64,000 nt of DNA from VAZQ01 sp963721005 (GCA_963721005.1 CAVRHR010000006.1:1-64000), one strand, 5' to 3'; counted from the first letter of the stretch, positions 1 through 19,828 are shown. Program-made: numbers and translations. Notes: generated by a model from the letters alone, not told the origin.

Positions 1-1954
<1,954 letters not shown>

Positions 1955-2043
1955 CAAGAGGACACAGAACGCGACCGGCGACGGATGCCGCGACCCGAGG
2001 CTTCCGCCGCCGCCGTCCTTCAAATGTGGTCCGCTAGGAGACG

Positions 2044-6256
<4,213 letters not shown>

Positions 6257-6295
6257 CGCCGGCGCAGCCCGGCGGTTTGCGTGGGCCTCCCGTTC

Positions 6296-6335
6296 GATCC
6301 CGGGCTTGTCGGGATCGGCGGGCGGCCGTTTTTTT
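6296..6335 (+). terminator. Possible rho-independent terminator after rpoC
   Basis: A perfect 7-bp stem (GATCCCG 6296-6302 with CGGGATC 6310-6316, 7-nt loop) is followed after 12 GC-rich bases by a run of seven T at 6329-6335. The gap between stem and T-run is longer than in a textbook terminator, so this is a moderate call. It would separate rpoBC from the envelope gene downstream. Confidence 0.4.
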
Positions 6336-6518
6336 GGCCTGATCCCGCAGGCTCGGACGACGGCCCGCTTACCGGACCCGCCAGGTTGCGGGACGTCTTT
6401 ACCTGGATGACATTTATTTGAGCTAGGACGGTGACTCCCTGGAACCGAAATCCAGAAAAAGCCGTTTTATAAGGTTGAACTCGTCCCACACGCTCACCGG
6501 CCGGTCACAGCGCCCCCA

Positions 6519-9515
<2,997 letters not shown>

Positions 9516-9530
9516 TTCAACGAGATTGCC

Positions 9531-10610
9531 ATGTGGACCCCGCGCGCGGTTGCAGTCCTGATCGCCCTCATGCTCTTTGTCCCGTCCGCCCACGCCCAGG
9601 CCCAAAAGCCGGCGGAGGTGAAGACACCGGACTCCAAGACCCAGGAATTCCGGGTCGAGGACGCAGGCTCGCTCGCGGACCTGCCGATCGCGCAACTCAA
9701 GCCCCGGACCATCGTCTTTGCGGACCACCCGCCCGAGAAGCTGATCGATCCGGGAACCGGCTTCATGCGCTACGAGGACTGGGCCAAGGCGCGTCCGCTC
9801 GAGCAGCAACTTCTCGGTCTCTACCCGGGCTACAGCGAACCCGACACCGACCTGGTGGTGGATGGGGTCAAGAAGCGCTTCAAGGAAAAGCTGCACATGT
9901 ATGTGGCCTCGGCGCGCTTCGTGCTGGCGCGCCAACCGGGCTCACTCGATCTCGTGCGCCTGATCACGCTGCCGTTCGTCGAGCAGATCGATCCGGCCAT
10001 CAAGCACCGCGTGATCGGCCCGGGCGAGGTGACGGCGACGCAAGACCCCAAGGTCATCGTCAACCAGAATCCCAAGCGGAAATGGTGCGAGGGCCGTCCC
10101 ACCTTGCTGTGCGTGCGCTCCCATTACGAGCTCGAGGGGCGCTTCCCGCTCGGCATCCAGCTCGCCAACAAGATCAGGGATTCGGCCAAGCCGGTCGCCC
10201 CCTTTCTCGACTTCGAGAGCGAGTTCACCGTGCGCACGCCAGCCGAGGTCGAGCAGTCCGGATTGACGAAACTGACCGGCCTCGACACGCCGTCGGTGGG
10301 CGCGATCGAGCAGAGCATTTTTTATGTCAACCAGGTGATGCAGTTCGGCAAGCTCCTGGCGGTGTTCCAGCCGCATCCCGGCGATCCGAGCAAGACCGTG
10401 GCGACGGTCTTCGTGGCGCTCGCGATCGAGTCGAGCGTGCTCGACAAAAGGAAGGAATTCGCCATGGTTCCGGTGCTGCGGAATCTCGTGCCGGCTCAAG
10501 TCCTTGCGGGCAAGAGCTCGTTCAACACCGGCAAGTCGCTCAGCGCCGGCCTGCCAGTCTATGCGCGCAGCAGCGTCAAGGCGATCGCCGCCCTGATCGA
10601 GCGGGAATGA
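9531..10610 (+). CDS. Secreted protein of unknown function
   Basis: 359 residues with a clear Sec signal peptide (hydrophobic core about 6-18, likely cleavage after AHA near residue 22). I recognise no domain. The mature part is soluble-looking, with a cysteine pair eight residues apart (CEGRPTLLC, encoded near 10087-10113) that could form a disulfide. It starts 15 bp after the class A penicillin-binding protein gene and is probably in the same transcript, which suggests, without proving, a cell-envelope role such as a partner or regulator of that enzyme. Confidence 0.82.
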   Translation: MWTPRAVAVLIALMLFVPSAHAQAQKPAEVKTPDSKTQEFRVEDAGSLADLPIAQLKPRTIVFADHPPEKLIDPGTGFMRYEDWAKARPLEQQLLGLYPGYSEPDTDLVVDGVKKRFKEKLHMYVASARFVLARQPGSLDLVRLITLPFVEQIDPAIKHRVIGPGEVTATQDPKVIVNQNPKRKWCEGRPTLLCVRSHYELEGRFPLGIQLANKIRDSAKPVAPFLDFESEFTVRTPAEVEQSGLTKLTGLDTPSVGAIEQSIFYVNQVMQFGKLLAVFQPHPGDPSKTVATVFVALAIESSVLDKRKEFAMVPVLRNLVPAQVLAGKSSFNTGKSLSAGLPVYARSSVKAIAALIERE

Positions 10611-10793
10611 GCCCGCGCCCCGGCTGCCCTTGTCGGGCCTGTGGACTTGCGGATTTCGCCCTTGAATGTCTCGCCATTGCGCGCCACTTTTTGGGGCAGC
10701 GAGGTTCGCGCCATCTCCGGAAATGGCTTGGTGCCGACACCGCCGCGGTCGCGTAGAAATCGCGTAACGGCGGCCATTCCGGCCGCTTGCGCC

Positions 10794-10822
10794 TTGACTT
10801 CGCCCTACACCGCCGATACATA
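10794..10822 (+). promoter_or_regulatory. Candidate promoter for the str operon
   Basis: TTGACT at 10794-10799 matches the -35 consensus in 5 of 6 bases and is followed after 17 bp by TACATA (10817-10822), a weaker -10 element. The position upstream of rpsL fits a promoter for rpsL-rpsG-fusA-tuf. No transcript evidence is available here. Confidence 0.35.
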
Positions 10823-11080
10823 CCGCGGACTTTGCGGCAGGCGGTGAGCTTCGCTTGCTCGGAACGGCGTGCCCGATTCCTGCTAAACCATTGAGATCTC
10901 AAGGTCTCCTTCGGCTGCAGGTGGGCGTCACCAGCCTCGAGGAATGAAGCTCAAACGCTGCTTCTGACATCGACGGTCAGATTTTAAGTGACGATCGCGG
11001 CGCTTGCGCGACGCGGTGGTCTGGAACGGGTGAGCGCTACCGTACCGGGAACGGACGGCGCTCCTCCGTTTTGCGCGTTT

Positions 11081-11180
11081 GGCCGCTCGAAAGTGGCGGC
11101 TCGAAAGCGGCTGATCGAACGTGGCCGTTTGACAAGTGGCCGCTCGAAACAGTGGCTCGACCGAGAATGGGTCGATCGAA
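11081..11180 (+). repeat. Degenerate tandem repeat of about 14-16 bp before rpsL
   Basis: About seven imperfect units resembling GGCCGCTCGAAAGT follow one another (for example GCCGCTCGAAAGTG, GCGGCTCGAAAGCG, GCTGATCGAACGTG, GCCGCTCGAAACAGTG). The array ends about 20 bp before the rpsL start codon, so it would be transcribed as part of the rpsL leader. Confidence 0.6.
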
Positions 11181-11199
11181 TGAAGGGTGAATGAGGGCG

Positions 11200-11571
11200 A
11201 TGCCGACGATCAACCAGTTGATCCGCAAGCCGCGCACGCGGGTGAAGGCGCGCAATACCGTACCGGCGCTGCAGTCCTCGCCGCAGAAGCGTGGCGTGTG
11301 CACGCGCGTCTATACGACCACTCCCAAGAAGCCGAACTCGGCGCTGCGCAAGGTCGCGAAGGTGCGCCTGACCAACGGCTTCGAGGTGATCGGCTACATT
11401 CCGGGCGAGGGCCACAATCTGCAGGAGCACTCGGTGGTGATGATCCGCGGCGGCCGCGTCAAGGATCTGCCGGGCGTGCGCTACCACATCCTGCGCGGCG
11501 TGCTCGACACCCAAGGCGTCAAGAACCGCAAGCAGCGTCGCTCCAAGTACGGCGCCAAGCGACCGAAATAA
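11200..11571 (+). CDS. rpsL: 30S ribosomal protein S12
   Basis: Decoding-centre protein, 123 residues, full normal length. I chose ATG 11200 because it gives the canonical MPTINQLIRKPR start; an in-frame ATG nine bases earlier adds only MRA. Residues K43 and K88, the common streptomycin-resistance positions, are wild type, as is the PNSALRK loop. First gene of the str operon, 59 bp before rpsG. Confidence 0.98.
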   Translation: MPTINQLIRKPRTRVKARNTVPALQSSPQKRGVCTRVYTTTPKKPNSALRKVAKVRLTNGFEVIGYIPGEGHNLQEHSVVMIRGGRVKDLPGVRYHILRGVLDTQGVKNRKQRRSKYGAKRPK

Positions 11572-11630
11572 ACCAGCAGCCGAGCCAGCCAGACCGCAAG
11601 CGATAAAAGAACGCATCAAGGACCGATCCG

Positions 11631-12101
11631 ATGTCCCGTCGCCACAGTGCCGAGAAGCGAGAGATCCAGCCCGATCCGAAGTTCGGGAACTTCGTCGTGT
11701 CGAAGTTCATGAATTCGATCATGCGGCAGGGCAAGAAGTCGGTCGCCGAGAACATCGTCTATGGGGCGCTCGACATCATCGAGGGCAAGACCAAGCAGAG
11801 CCCGGTCTCGGTGTTCGAGCAGGCGCTCGACAACGTCATGCCCTCGATCGAGGTGCGCTCGCGGCGCGTCGGCGGCGCCACCTACCAGGTTCCGGTCGAG
11901 GTGCGCACCGTGCGCCGCCAGGCGCTCGGCATCCGCTGGATCATCTCGGCCGCGCGCGAACGCAACGAAAAGACGATGACGGAGCGGCTCTCGGCCGAAC
12001 TGCTCGACGCATCCAACAACCGGGGAAACGCCGTCAAGAAACGGGAAGACACGCACCGCATGGCGGAAGCCAATCGCGCTTTCTCGCACTATCGCTGGTG
12101 A
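11631..12101 (+). CDS. rpsG: 30S ribosomal protein S7
   Basis: Assembly protein that binds the 3' major domain of 16S rRNA, 156 residues, the usual length. It begins MSRRHSAEKREI and carries the conserved GGATYQVPVEV and ALGIRWI segments. It lies between rpsL and fusA (23 bp gap), the standard str-operon order. Confidence 0.98.
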   Translation: MSRRHSAEKREIQPDPKFGNFVVSKFMNSIMRQGKKSVAENIVYGALDIIEGKTKQSPVSVFEQALDNVMPSIEVRSRRVGGATYQVPVEVRTVRRQALGIRWIISAARERNEKTMTERLSAELLDASNNRGNAVKKREDTHRMAEANRAFSHYRW

Positions 12102-12124
12102 CCGACGGTCAATAAGGACGTTTC

Positions 12125-14198
12125 ATGCCCCGCAGCCACCCCATCGAGGACTACCGCAATTTCGGCATCATGGCCCACATCGATGCCGGGAAGACCACGA
12201 CCACCGAGCGGATCCTCTATTACACCGGTAAAAGCCACAAGATCGGCGAGGTGCACGACGGCGCTGCGACGATGGACTTCATGGTGCAGGAGCAGGAGCG
12301 CGGCATCACCATCACGTCGGCCGCGACCACCGCCATCTGGCGCAACAAGCGATTGAACATCATCGATACCCCCGGGCACGTCGACTTCACCATCGAGGTC
12401 GAGCGCTCGTTGCGCGTGCTCGACGGCGCGGTGTGCGTGCTCGATTCCAACCAGGGGGTCGAGCCGCAGACCGAGACGGTCTGGCGCCAGGGCGACAAGT
12501 ACAAGGTCCCGCGCATCGTGCTCGCCAACAAGATGGACAAGGTGGGCGCCGATTTCTTCCAGTGCCTGGAGGAGATCCAATCGCGGCTGGGCGCCAAGCC
12601 GGTCGCCATTCAGCTGCCGATAGGCTCGGAGAACGCGTTCCGCGGCATCATCGATCTGGTGCGCATGAAGGGCGTGATCTGGGAGGAAGAAGGGCTCGGC
12701 GCCAAGTATCACGACATCGACATTCCCGACGACATGCTGGAGCAGGCCAAGGAATACCGCGAGAAGATGATCGAGGCCGCGGTCGATCTCGACGACACCG
12801 TCATGGCGGCCTACCTGGACGGCCAGGAGCCCGACGAGGCGACCCTCAAGCGGCTCATCCGCAAGGCCACCATCAGCAGCAAGTTCTTTCCGGTCCTGTG
12901 CGGCTCCGCCTTCAAGAACAAGGGCGTGCAGCCGCTGCTCGACGCGGTGGTCGATTATCTGCCTTCGCCGCTGGACGTGCCGGCGATCAAGGGCATCGGC
13001 AGCAAGGGCGAGGAGCTCGAGCGCAAGGCCGACGACCGCGAGCCGCTGGCCGCGCTCGCCTTCAAGATCATGGACGATCCGTTCGTCGGCACCATCACGT
13101 TCTGCCGCATCTATTCCGGCACCATGTCGAGCGGCACCGGCGTCATCAACTCCACCAAGGAGCGCAAGGAGCGGATCGGCCGCATGCTGCTCATGCACGC
13201 CAACAGCCGCGAGGACATCAAGGAGGCCTTTGCGGGCGACATCGTCGCGCTGGCGGGGCTCAAAGAGGTGCGCACCGGCGACACGCTGTGCGATGCGCAG
13301 AAGCAGGTCATTCTCGAGAAGATGGAATTCCCCGATCCGGTGATCGAGATCGCGATCGAGCCGAAGTCGAAGGCCGACCAGGAGAAGCTCGGCGTCGCGC
13401 TCGCCAAGCTGGCGGCCGAGGATCCCTCGTTCCGCGTCTCGACCGATCAGGAATCCGGGCAGACCATCCTCAAGGGCATGGGCGAGCTCCACCTCGACAT
13501 CAAGGTCGACATCCTCAAGCGCACCTACAAGGTGGAAGCCAATATCGGCGCCCCGCAGGTCGCCTATCGCGAGAAGATCTCCCGGCAGGTGACCAAGGAC
13601 TACACCCATAAGAAGCAGACCGGCGGCTCCGGCCAGTTCGCGCGCATAAAGTTCGTCTGTGAGCCGCTGCCGCCGGGCAGCGGGTTCATGTTCGAGAACA
13701 AGGTGATCGGCGGCAACGTGCCCAAGGAGTACATCCCGGGCGTCGAGAAGGGCCTGGAATCGGTGCTCGGCTCGGGCGTGCTGGCGGGCTTTCCGGTCGT
13801 CGATCTCAAGGTGACGCTGATCGACGGCGCCTATCATGACGTCGATTCGTCGGCGCTCGCATTCGAGATCGCGTCGCGCGCCGCGCTCAAGGAAGCGCTG
13901 CGCGAGGCCTCCCCGATCCTGCTCGAGCCGATCATGAAGGTCGAGGTCGTGACGCCGGAGGACTACACCGGCTCGGTGATCGGCGATCTCAACTCCCGGC
14001 GCGGCCAGATCCAGGGCCAGGACATGCGCGGCAACGCCAACGTGGTCAACGCGATGGTGCCGCTCGCCAACATGTTCGGTTACGTCAACAACCTGCGCTC
14101 CATGAGTTCAGGGGCGCGCCACCTTCACCATGCAATTCGATCACTATGCCGATGTGCCTAGGGCGATCGCAGATGAAATACAGGCAAAGTTCGCCTGA
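12125..14198 (+). CDS. fusA: Elongation factor G (frame broken once near the 3' end)
   Basis: Translocase GTPase of the ribosome. GTP-binding motifs are AHIDAGKTTT (about 17-26), DTPGHVDF (about 81-88) and NKMDK. An extra T at 14107/14108 shifts the frame after LRSMS, which would give a wrong tail ending at 14161. Removing it restores QGRATFTMQFDHYADVP and the normal stop at 14196-14198, for 690 residues, exactly the usual length. The tuf gene follows after 23 bp. The indel is most likely a sequence error. Confidence 0.97.
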
Positions 14199-14221
14199 AG
14201 CTTGAGCTAACGGAGAGTCTC

Positions 14222-15412
<1,191 letters not shown>

Positions 15413-15518
15413 CGAATAGGGAGCGGCGAATGGCGAATAGGGAATAGCAAATCGATCGACTTCTACTCGCTCCTCGCCATTCGCGACCAACGCATTCGCA
15501 ACCCAGAAAGTTGACGGC
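15413..15518 (+). repeat. tuf-rpsJ spacer with GAATAG repeats and an 11-bp inverted repeat
   Basis: The spacer has several copies of a GCGAATAG / GCGAATGG type motif at 15411-15450 and a perfect 11-bp inverted repeat, GCGAATGGCGA at 15426-15436 with TCGCCATTCGC at 15474-15484. The pair could form a long-loop hairpin in the transcript. Similar GCGAATAG stretches are, as far as I recall, common between genes in Bradyrhizobium relatives. Confidence 0.6.
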
Positions 15519-15827
15519 ATGAACGGCCAGAATATCCGCATCCGGCTCAAGGCGTTCGATCATCGGATTCTCGATGCGTCCACGCGTGAGATCGTGGCCA
15601 CCGCCAAGCGCACCGGCGCGCAGGTGCGCGGGCCGATCCCGTTGCCGACCAAGATCGAGAAGTTCACGGTCAACCGCTCGCCGCATGTCGACAAGAAGAG
15701 CCGCGAGCAGTTCGAGATGCGTACCCATAAACGACTGCTCGATATCGTCGATCCGACGCCGCAAACGGTGGACGCGCTGATGAAGCTCGATCTCGCCGCC
15801 GGCGTGGACGTCGAGATCAAGCTTTGA
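15519..15827 (+). CDS. rpsJ: 30S ribosomal protein S10
   Basis: 102 residues, full length, starting MNGQNIRIRLKAFDHRILD. It binds the 30S head and, in other bacteria, also acts in antitermination with NusB. First gene of the S10 operon; rplC follows after 23 bp. Confidence 0.98.
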   Translation: MNGQNIRIRLKAFDHRILDASTREIVATAKRTGAQVRGPIPLPTKIEKFTVNRSPHVDKKSREQFEMRTHKRLLDIVDPTPQTVDALMKLDLAAGVDVEIKL

Positions 15828-15850
15828 GCCCGAGGGGAAGGAACACCACC

Positions 15851-16579
15851 ATGCGTTCCGGGGTGATTGCACAGAAAGTCGGAATGATGCGGGTCTTCAC
15901 CGACGCCGGCGAGCACGTGCCGGCGACTGTGCTGCGATTGGCCAATTGCCAGGTCATCGCCCACCGCACCAAGGACCGGGACGGCTACGTGGCGCTGCAG
16001 CTCGGCGCCGGCACCCGCAAGGTGCGCAATGTCAGCAAGGCCGAGCGCGGCCATTTCGCGGTCGCCAAGGTCGAGCCCAAGCGTAAGCTGGCGGAGTTCC
16101 GGGTCGAGGAGAGCGAGCTCATTCCGGTCGGCGCAGAGATCACGGCCGATCATTTCGTGGTCGGCCAATACGTGGACGTCACCGGCACCTCGATCGGCAA
16201 GGGCTTTGCCGGTCCGATGAAGCGCTGGAATTTCGGCGGTCTGCGCGCCACCCACGGCGTCTCGGTCTCGCACCGCTCGCACGGCTCGACCGGCGGCCGC
16301 CAGGATCCGGGCAAGACCTTCAAGAACAAGAAGATGGCCGGTCACATGGGCGTCGACCGCGTGACCACGCTCAATCTCAAGGTGGTGATGACCGACGTCG
16401 AGCGCGGGCTCGTCCTGGTCGAAGGCGCGGTGCCTGGCGCCAAGGGCGGCTGGATCAGGCTGCGCGATGCGGTCAAGAAAGCGCCGCCGAAGGATATTCC
16501 GACGCCCGGCAAGTTCCGGCTGCCGGACGCCGCGGCCGGCGCCGAGAAGCCGGCAACTCCTGCGAACGAGGGGGCGTGA
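15851..16579 (+). CDS. rplC: 50S ribosomal protein L3
   Basis: 242 residues. I chose ATG 15851 (MRSGVIAQKVGMMRVF, the family start) preceded by a GGGGAAGG Shine-Dalgarno; a start at 15824 would overlap rpsJ and add nine atypical residues. The central HGVSVSHRSHGSTGGRQDPG loop reaches towards the peptidyl transferase centre. The C-terminal ~30 residues are an Ala/Pro/Lys-rich extension seen in many rhizobial L3 proteins. Confidence 0.97.
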   Translation: MRSGVIAQKVGMMRVFTDAGEHVPATVLRLANCQVIAHRTKDRDGYVALQLGAGTRKVRNVSKAERGHFAVAKVEPKRKLAEFRVEESELIPVGAEITADHFVVGQYVDVTGTSIGKGFAGPMKRWNFGGLRATHGVSVSHRSHGSTGGRQDPGKTFKNKKMAGHMGVDRVTTLNLKVVMTDVERGLVLVEGAVPGAKGGWIRLRDAVKKAPPKDIPTPGKFRLPDAAAGAEKPATPANEGA

Positions 16580-16580
16580 C

Positions 16581-17201
16581 ATGGAATTGAAGGTCACGAC
16601 GCTCGACGGCACGGCGGCCGGTTCGGTCGACCTGCCGGACGCCATTTTCGGGCTGGAGGCGCGCGCCGACATCCTGCACCGGTGCGTGACCTGGCAGCTC
16701 GCCAAGCGCCGCGCCGGCACCCACGCGGTCAAGGGCCGCGCCGATATCGCCCGCACCGGCAAGAAGATGTATCGCCAGAAGGGCACCGGATCCGCCCGGC
16801 ACGGCTCGGCCCGGGTGAACCTGTTCCGCGGCGGCGGCCGCTCGTTCGGTCCGGTCGTGCGCAGCCATGCGATCGGCCTGCCCAAGAAGGTGCGCGCGCT
16901 CGCGCTCAAGCACGCGCTCTCGGCCAAGGCCAAGGACGGCGGCATCATCGTGCTCGAGAGCGCCGCGGTGAAGGACGGCAAGACCAAGGTGGTGCAGCAG
17001 CATCTCGCCAAGCTCGGCCTGACCAATGCGCTGATCATCGACGGCGCCGCGGTCGACGCCAATTTCGCGATGGCGGCGCGCAACATCCCGGATATCGACG
17101 TGCTCCCGGTCCAGGGCATCAATGTCTACGATATCCTGCGACGACACACGCTGGTCCTGACCCGGGCCGCGCTCACGGCGTTGGAGGCGCGCTTCGCATG
17201 A
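16581..17201 (+). CDS. rplD: 50S ribosomal protein L4
   Basis: 206 residues. The extended loop with RTGKKMYRQKGTGSARHGS lines the exit tunnel. ATG 16581 follows the rplC stop by one base. In E. coli L4 represses the S10 operon; no comparable leader is evident here. Its stop overlaps the rplW start (ATGA at 17198). Confidence 0.98.
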   Translation: MELKVTTLDGTAAGSVDLPDAIFGLEARADILHRCVTWQLAKRRAGTHAVKGRADIARTGKKMYRQKGTGSARHGSARVNLFRGGGRSFGPVVRSHAIGLPKKVRALALKHALSAKAKDGGIIVLESAAVKDGKTKVVQQHLAKLGLTNALIIDGAAVDANFAMAARNIPDIDVLPVQGINVYDILRRHTLVLTRAALTALEARFA

Positions 17202-17497
17202 CCACCACCGATCCGCGCCACTACGACGTCATTCTGTCGCCGGCCATCACCGAGAAGGCGACCATCGCCTCGGAGCATAACCAGGTCGTGTTCAAGGTCG
17301 CCAAGGGCGCGACCAAGCCGCAGATCAAGGAAGCGGTGGAGAAGCTCTTCGACGTCAAGGTCAAGAGCGTCAACACCCACATCCGCAAGGGCAAGGTGAA
17401 GGCCCTGCGCGGCAGCGTCGGCGAGCAGTCGCCCACCAAGCGCGCGATCGTGACCCTGCAAGAGGGCCACAAGATCGACGTGACGACGGGTCTGTAA
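17198..17497 (+). CDS. rplW: 50S ribosomal protein L23
   Basis: 99 residues, intact, starting MTTTDPRHYDVILSPAITEK. L23 sits at the tunnel exit and docks trigger factor and SRP. The start codon overlaps the rplD stop by four bases, indicating translational coupling. rplB follows after 13 bp. Confidence 0.97.
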   Translation: MTTTDPRHYDVILSPAITEKATIASEHNQVVFKVAKGATKPQIKEAVEKLFDVKVKSVNTHIRKGKVKALRGSVGEQSPTKRAIVTLQEGHKIDVTTGL

Positions 17498-17510
17498 GGG
17501 AAACGCGACG

Positions 17511-18348
17511 ATGGCACTCAAGACCTACAACCCCGTCACGCCGAGCCAGCGTCAGCTGGTCCAGGTCGACCGTTCCGGCCTGTACCGCGGCAAGCCGGTC
17601 AAGACGCTTGACCGAGGGCAAGCATTCGAGCGGCGGTCGCAACAACAACGGCCGCATCACCGTGCGGTTCCGCGGCGGCGGCCACAAGCAGGCCTATCGC
17701 ACCATCGACTTCAAGCGGCGCAGGTTCGACGTTCCGGCGCAGGTCGAGCGCATCGAGTACGATCCCAACCGGACCGCCTTCATCGCGCTGCTCAAGTACC
17801 CGGACGGCGATCTCGCCTATATCCTGGCGCCGCAGCGCCTGGCGCCGGGCGACACCATCGTGTCGGGCGAGCATGTCGACGTGAAGCCGGGCAACGCCAT
17901 GCCGCTCGGCAACATCCCGATCGGCACCATCGTGCACAATATCGAGCTCAAGATGGGCAAGGGCGGCCAGATCGCCCGCTCGGCCGGCACCTACGCGCAG
18001 ATCGTGGGGCGCGACCAGGACTACGTCATCATGCGGCTGAACTCGGCCGAGCAGCGCCTGGTCCACGGCCGTTGCATGGCCACCATCGGGGCCGTCTCCA
18101 ACCCCGACAACATGAACATCTCGATCGGCAAGGCCGGCCGCCAGCGTTGGCTCGGCCGCATGCCGCACAACCGCGGCGTCACGATGAACCCGATCGATCA
18201 TCCGCATGGCGGCGGCGAAGGCCGCACCTCGGGCGGCCGCCACCCGGTGACGCCATGGGGCTTCCCGACCAAGGGCAAGAAGACCCGCAAGAACAAGTCC
18301 ACCAGCAAATTCATCATTGCGAGCCGCCACGCGCGGAAGAAAAAGTAG
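17511..18348 (+). CDS. rplB: 50S ribosomal protein L2 (frame broken once)
   Basis: Core 23S rRNA-binding protein near the peptidyl transferase centre. The first 32 codons read MALKTYNPVTPSQRQLVQV..GKPVKTL; an extra T at 17608/17609 then breaks the frame. Removing it continues TEGKHSSGGRNNNGRITVR to the normal end at 18348, with NPIDHPHGGGEGRT intact. The corrected gene has 278 residues, the usual length. Essential, so the indel is probably a sequence error. Confidence 0.97.
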
Positions 18349-18357
18349 GAACGCATC

Positions 18358-18675
18358 ATGGTGCGATCGGTTTGGAAGGGCCCGTTCGTCGACGGCTATC
18401 TGCTCAAGAAGGCCGAGAAGACGCGCGCGTCGGGCCGGCACGAGATGATCAAGATGTGGAGCCGCCGCTCGACCATCCTGCCGCAATTCGTCGGGCTGAC
18501 CTTCGGCGTCTACAACGGGCAAAAGCACATTCCGGTGATGGTGACCGAGGAGATGGTCGGCCACAAGTTCGGCGAGTTCGCGCCGACCCGCACGTTCTAC
18601 GGCCATTCTTCCGACCGCAAGGCCAAGCGCGCCTCCGGCCCGGCGGTCGCCGCGCCACCTTCGAGCTCCAGCTGA
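18358..18675 (+). CDS. rpsS: 30S ribosomal protein S19
   Basis: 105 residues. The body, MVRSVWKGPFVDGYLLKK through GHSSDRKAKRA, matches the usual ~92-residue family, followed by an atypical 13-residue tail ending in APPSSSS. The tail could be a true lineage extension or the product of a further small indel. S19 sits in the 30S head near the A-site finger. It lies in normal S10-operon order. Confidence 0.95.
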   Translation: MVRSVWKGPFVDGYLLKKAEKTRASGRHEMIKMWSRRSTILPQFVGLTFGVYNGQKHIPVMVTEEMVGHKFGEFAPTRTFYGHSSDRKAKRASGPAVAAPPSSSS

Positions 18676-18689
18676 GCAAGGGAAAGTAG

Positions 18690-19070
18690 ATGAGCAAGAA
18701 AGCGCGCGAACGAGCGCTCGCCGACAGCGAGGCCAAGGCTGTCGCCCGCATGTTGCGGGTGAGCCCGCAGAAGCTCAATCTGCTGGCGCAGCTGATCCGC
18801 GGCAAAAAGGTCGCGGCGGCGCTGGCGGACCTGGAATTCTCGCGCAAGCGCATCGCCCGCGACGTGCGCAAGTGCCTGCAATCGGCGATCGCCAACGCCG
18901 AGAACAACCATGATCTCGACGTCGACGATCTGGTGGTCGCCGAGGCGCATGTCGGCAAGGCGCTGGTCATCAAGCGTTTCACCCCGCGCGGCCGCGGCCG
19001 CATGGGGAGGATTTTCAAGCCGTTCGCGAACCTCACCATCGTGGTGCGTGAGGTCGAGGCCGAGGCTTGA
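18690..19070 (+). CDS. rplV: 50S ribosomal protein L22
   Basis: 126 residues, intact. The KARERALADSEAKAVARMLRV start and RVSPQKLNLLAQLIRGK segment are typical, and the C-terminal hairpin FTPRGRGRMGRI forms part of the exit tunnel where macrolide-resistance changes occur. rpsC follows after 19 bp. Confidence 0.97.
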   Translation: MSKKARERALADSEAKAVARMLRVSPQKLNLLAQLIRGKKVAAALADLEFSRKRIARDVRKCLQSAIANAENNHDLDVDDLVVAEAHVGKALVIKRFTPRGRGRMGRIFKPFANLTIVVREVEAEA

Positions 19071-19089
19071 GGCAGGAGAGAGAGGACCT

Positions 19090-19788
19090 ATGGGTCAGAA
19101 GGTAAATCCAATCGGGCTGCGGCTCGGCATCAATCGCACCTGGGATTCGCGCTGGTACGCCGGCAAGAACGAGTATGGACGGTTGCTGCTCGAGGACATC
19201 AAGATCCGCGCCGAGCTGATGAAGCAGCTCAAGCAGGCGGCGGTGTCCAAGATCGTCATCGAGCGGCCGCACAAGAAATGCCGCGTGACCATCCAGTCGG
19301 CGCGGCCCGGCGTGGTGATCGGCAAGAAGGGCGCCGACATCGAGAAGCTGCGCAAGAAGGTGGCCGAGCTCACCGATTCCGACGTCGTCATCAACATCGT
19401 CGAGATCAGGAAGCCGGAGCTCGACGCGCAGCTGGTCGCCGAATCGATCGCCCAGCAGCTCGAGCGCCGGGTCGCGTTCCGCCGCGCCATGAAGCGCGCG
19501 GTGCAATCGGCCATGCGGCTGGGCGCCGGCGGCATCCGCATCAACTGCTCGGGCCGCCTGGGCGGCGCCGAGATCGCCCGCATGGAGTGGTACCGCGAAG
19601 GCCGCGTCCCGCTGCATACGCTGCGGGCGGACGTCGATTACGGGGTCGCCACCGCCTTCACCACCTACGGCACCTGCGGGGTCAAGGTGTGGATCTTCAA
19701 GGGCGAGATCCTGGAGCACGATCCGATGGCGCAGGACAAGAAGATGGCCGAAGGCGATGTCGGGCGTCCGCGCCGCGACGCGGCCTGA
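19090..19788 (+). CDS. rpsC: 30S ribosomal protein S3
   Basis: 232 residues starting MGQKVNPIGLRLGINRTWDS, with the KH-type motif VVIGKKGADIEKLRKK in the N-terminal half and the GRLGGAEIARMEWYREGRVP segment in the C-terminal half. I used ATG 19090 because it gives the canonical start. It helps form the mRNA entry channel. Confidence 0.98.
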   Translation: MGQKVNPIGLRLGINRTWDSRWYAGKNEYGRLLLEDIKIRAELMKQLKQAAVSKIVIERPHKKCRVTIQSARPGVVIGKKGADIEKLRKKVAELTDSDVVINIVEIRKPELDAQLVAESIAQQLERRVAFRRAMKRAVQSAMRLGAGGIRINCSGRLGGAEIARMEWYREGRVPLHTLRADVDYGVATAFTTYGTCGVKVWIFKGEILEHDPMAQDKKMAEGDVGRPRRDAA

Positions 19789-19828
19789 AAGCCATTAGCC
19801 GGAACCGGATCGAGAAAGGCGAATAGTC

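Larger units (their letters stand above)
10611..11199 (+). other. Long leader region ahead of the str operon, no gene
   Basis: Nearly 590 bp without a credible gene. It holds a candidate promoter (10794-10822), a perfect palindrome TTGAGATCTCAA (10891-10902) and a degenerate tandem repeat (11081-11180) that ends just before rpsL. Short open frames here look like noise. Confidence 0.6.

Noticed and set aside
17608..18348. Separate short L2 gene starting at TTG 17608
   Set aside because: It is the continuation of rplB after a one-base insertion; the first 32 codons upstream match the L2 N-terminus.
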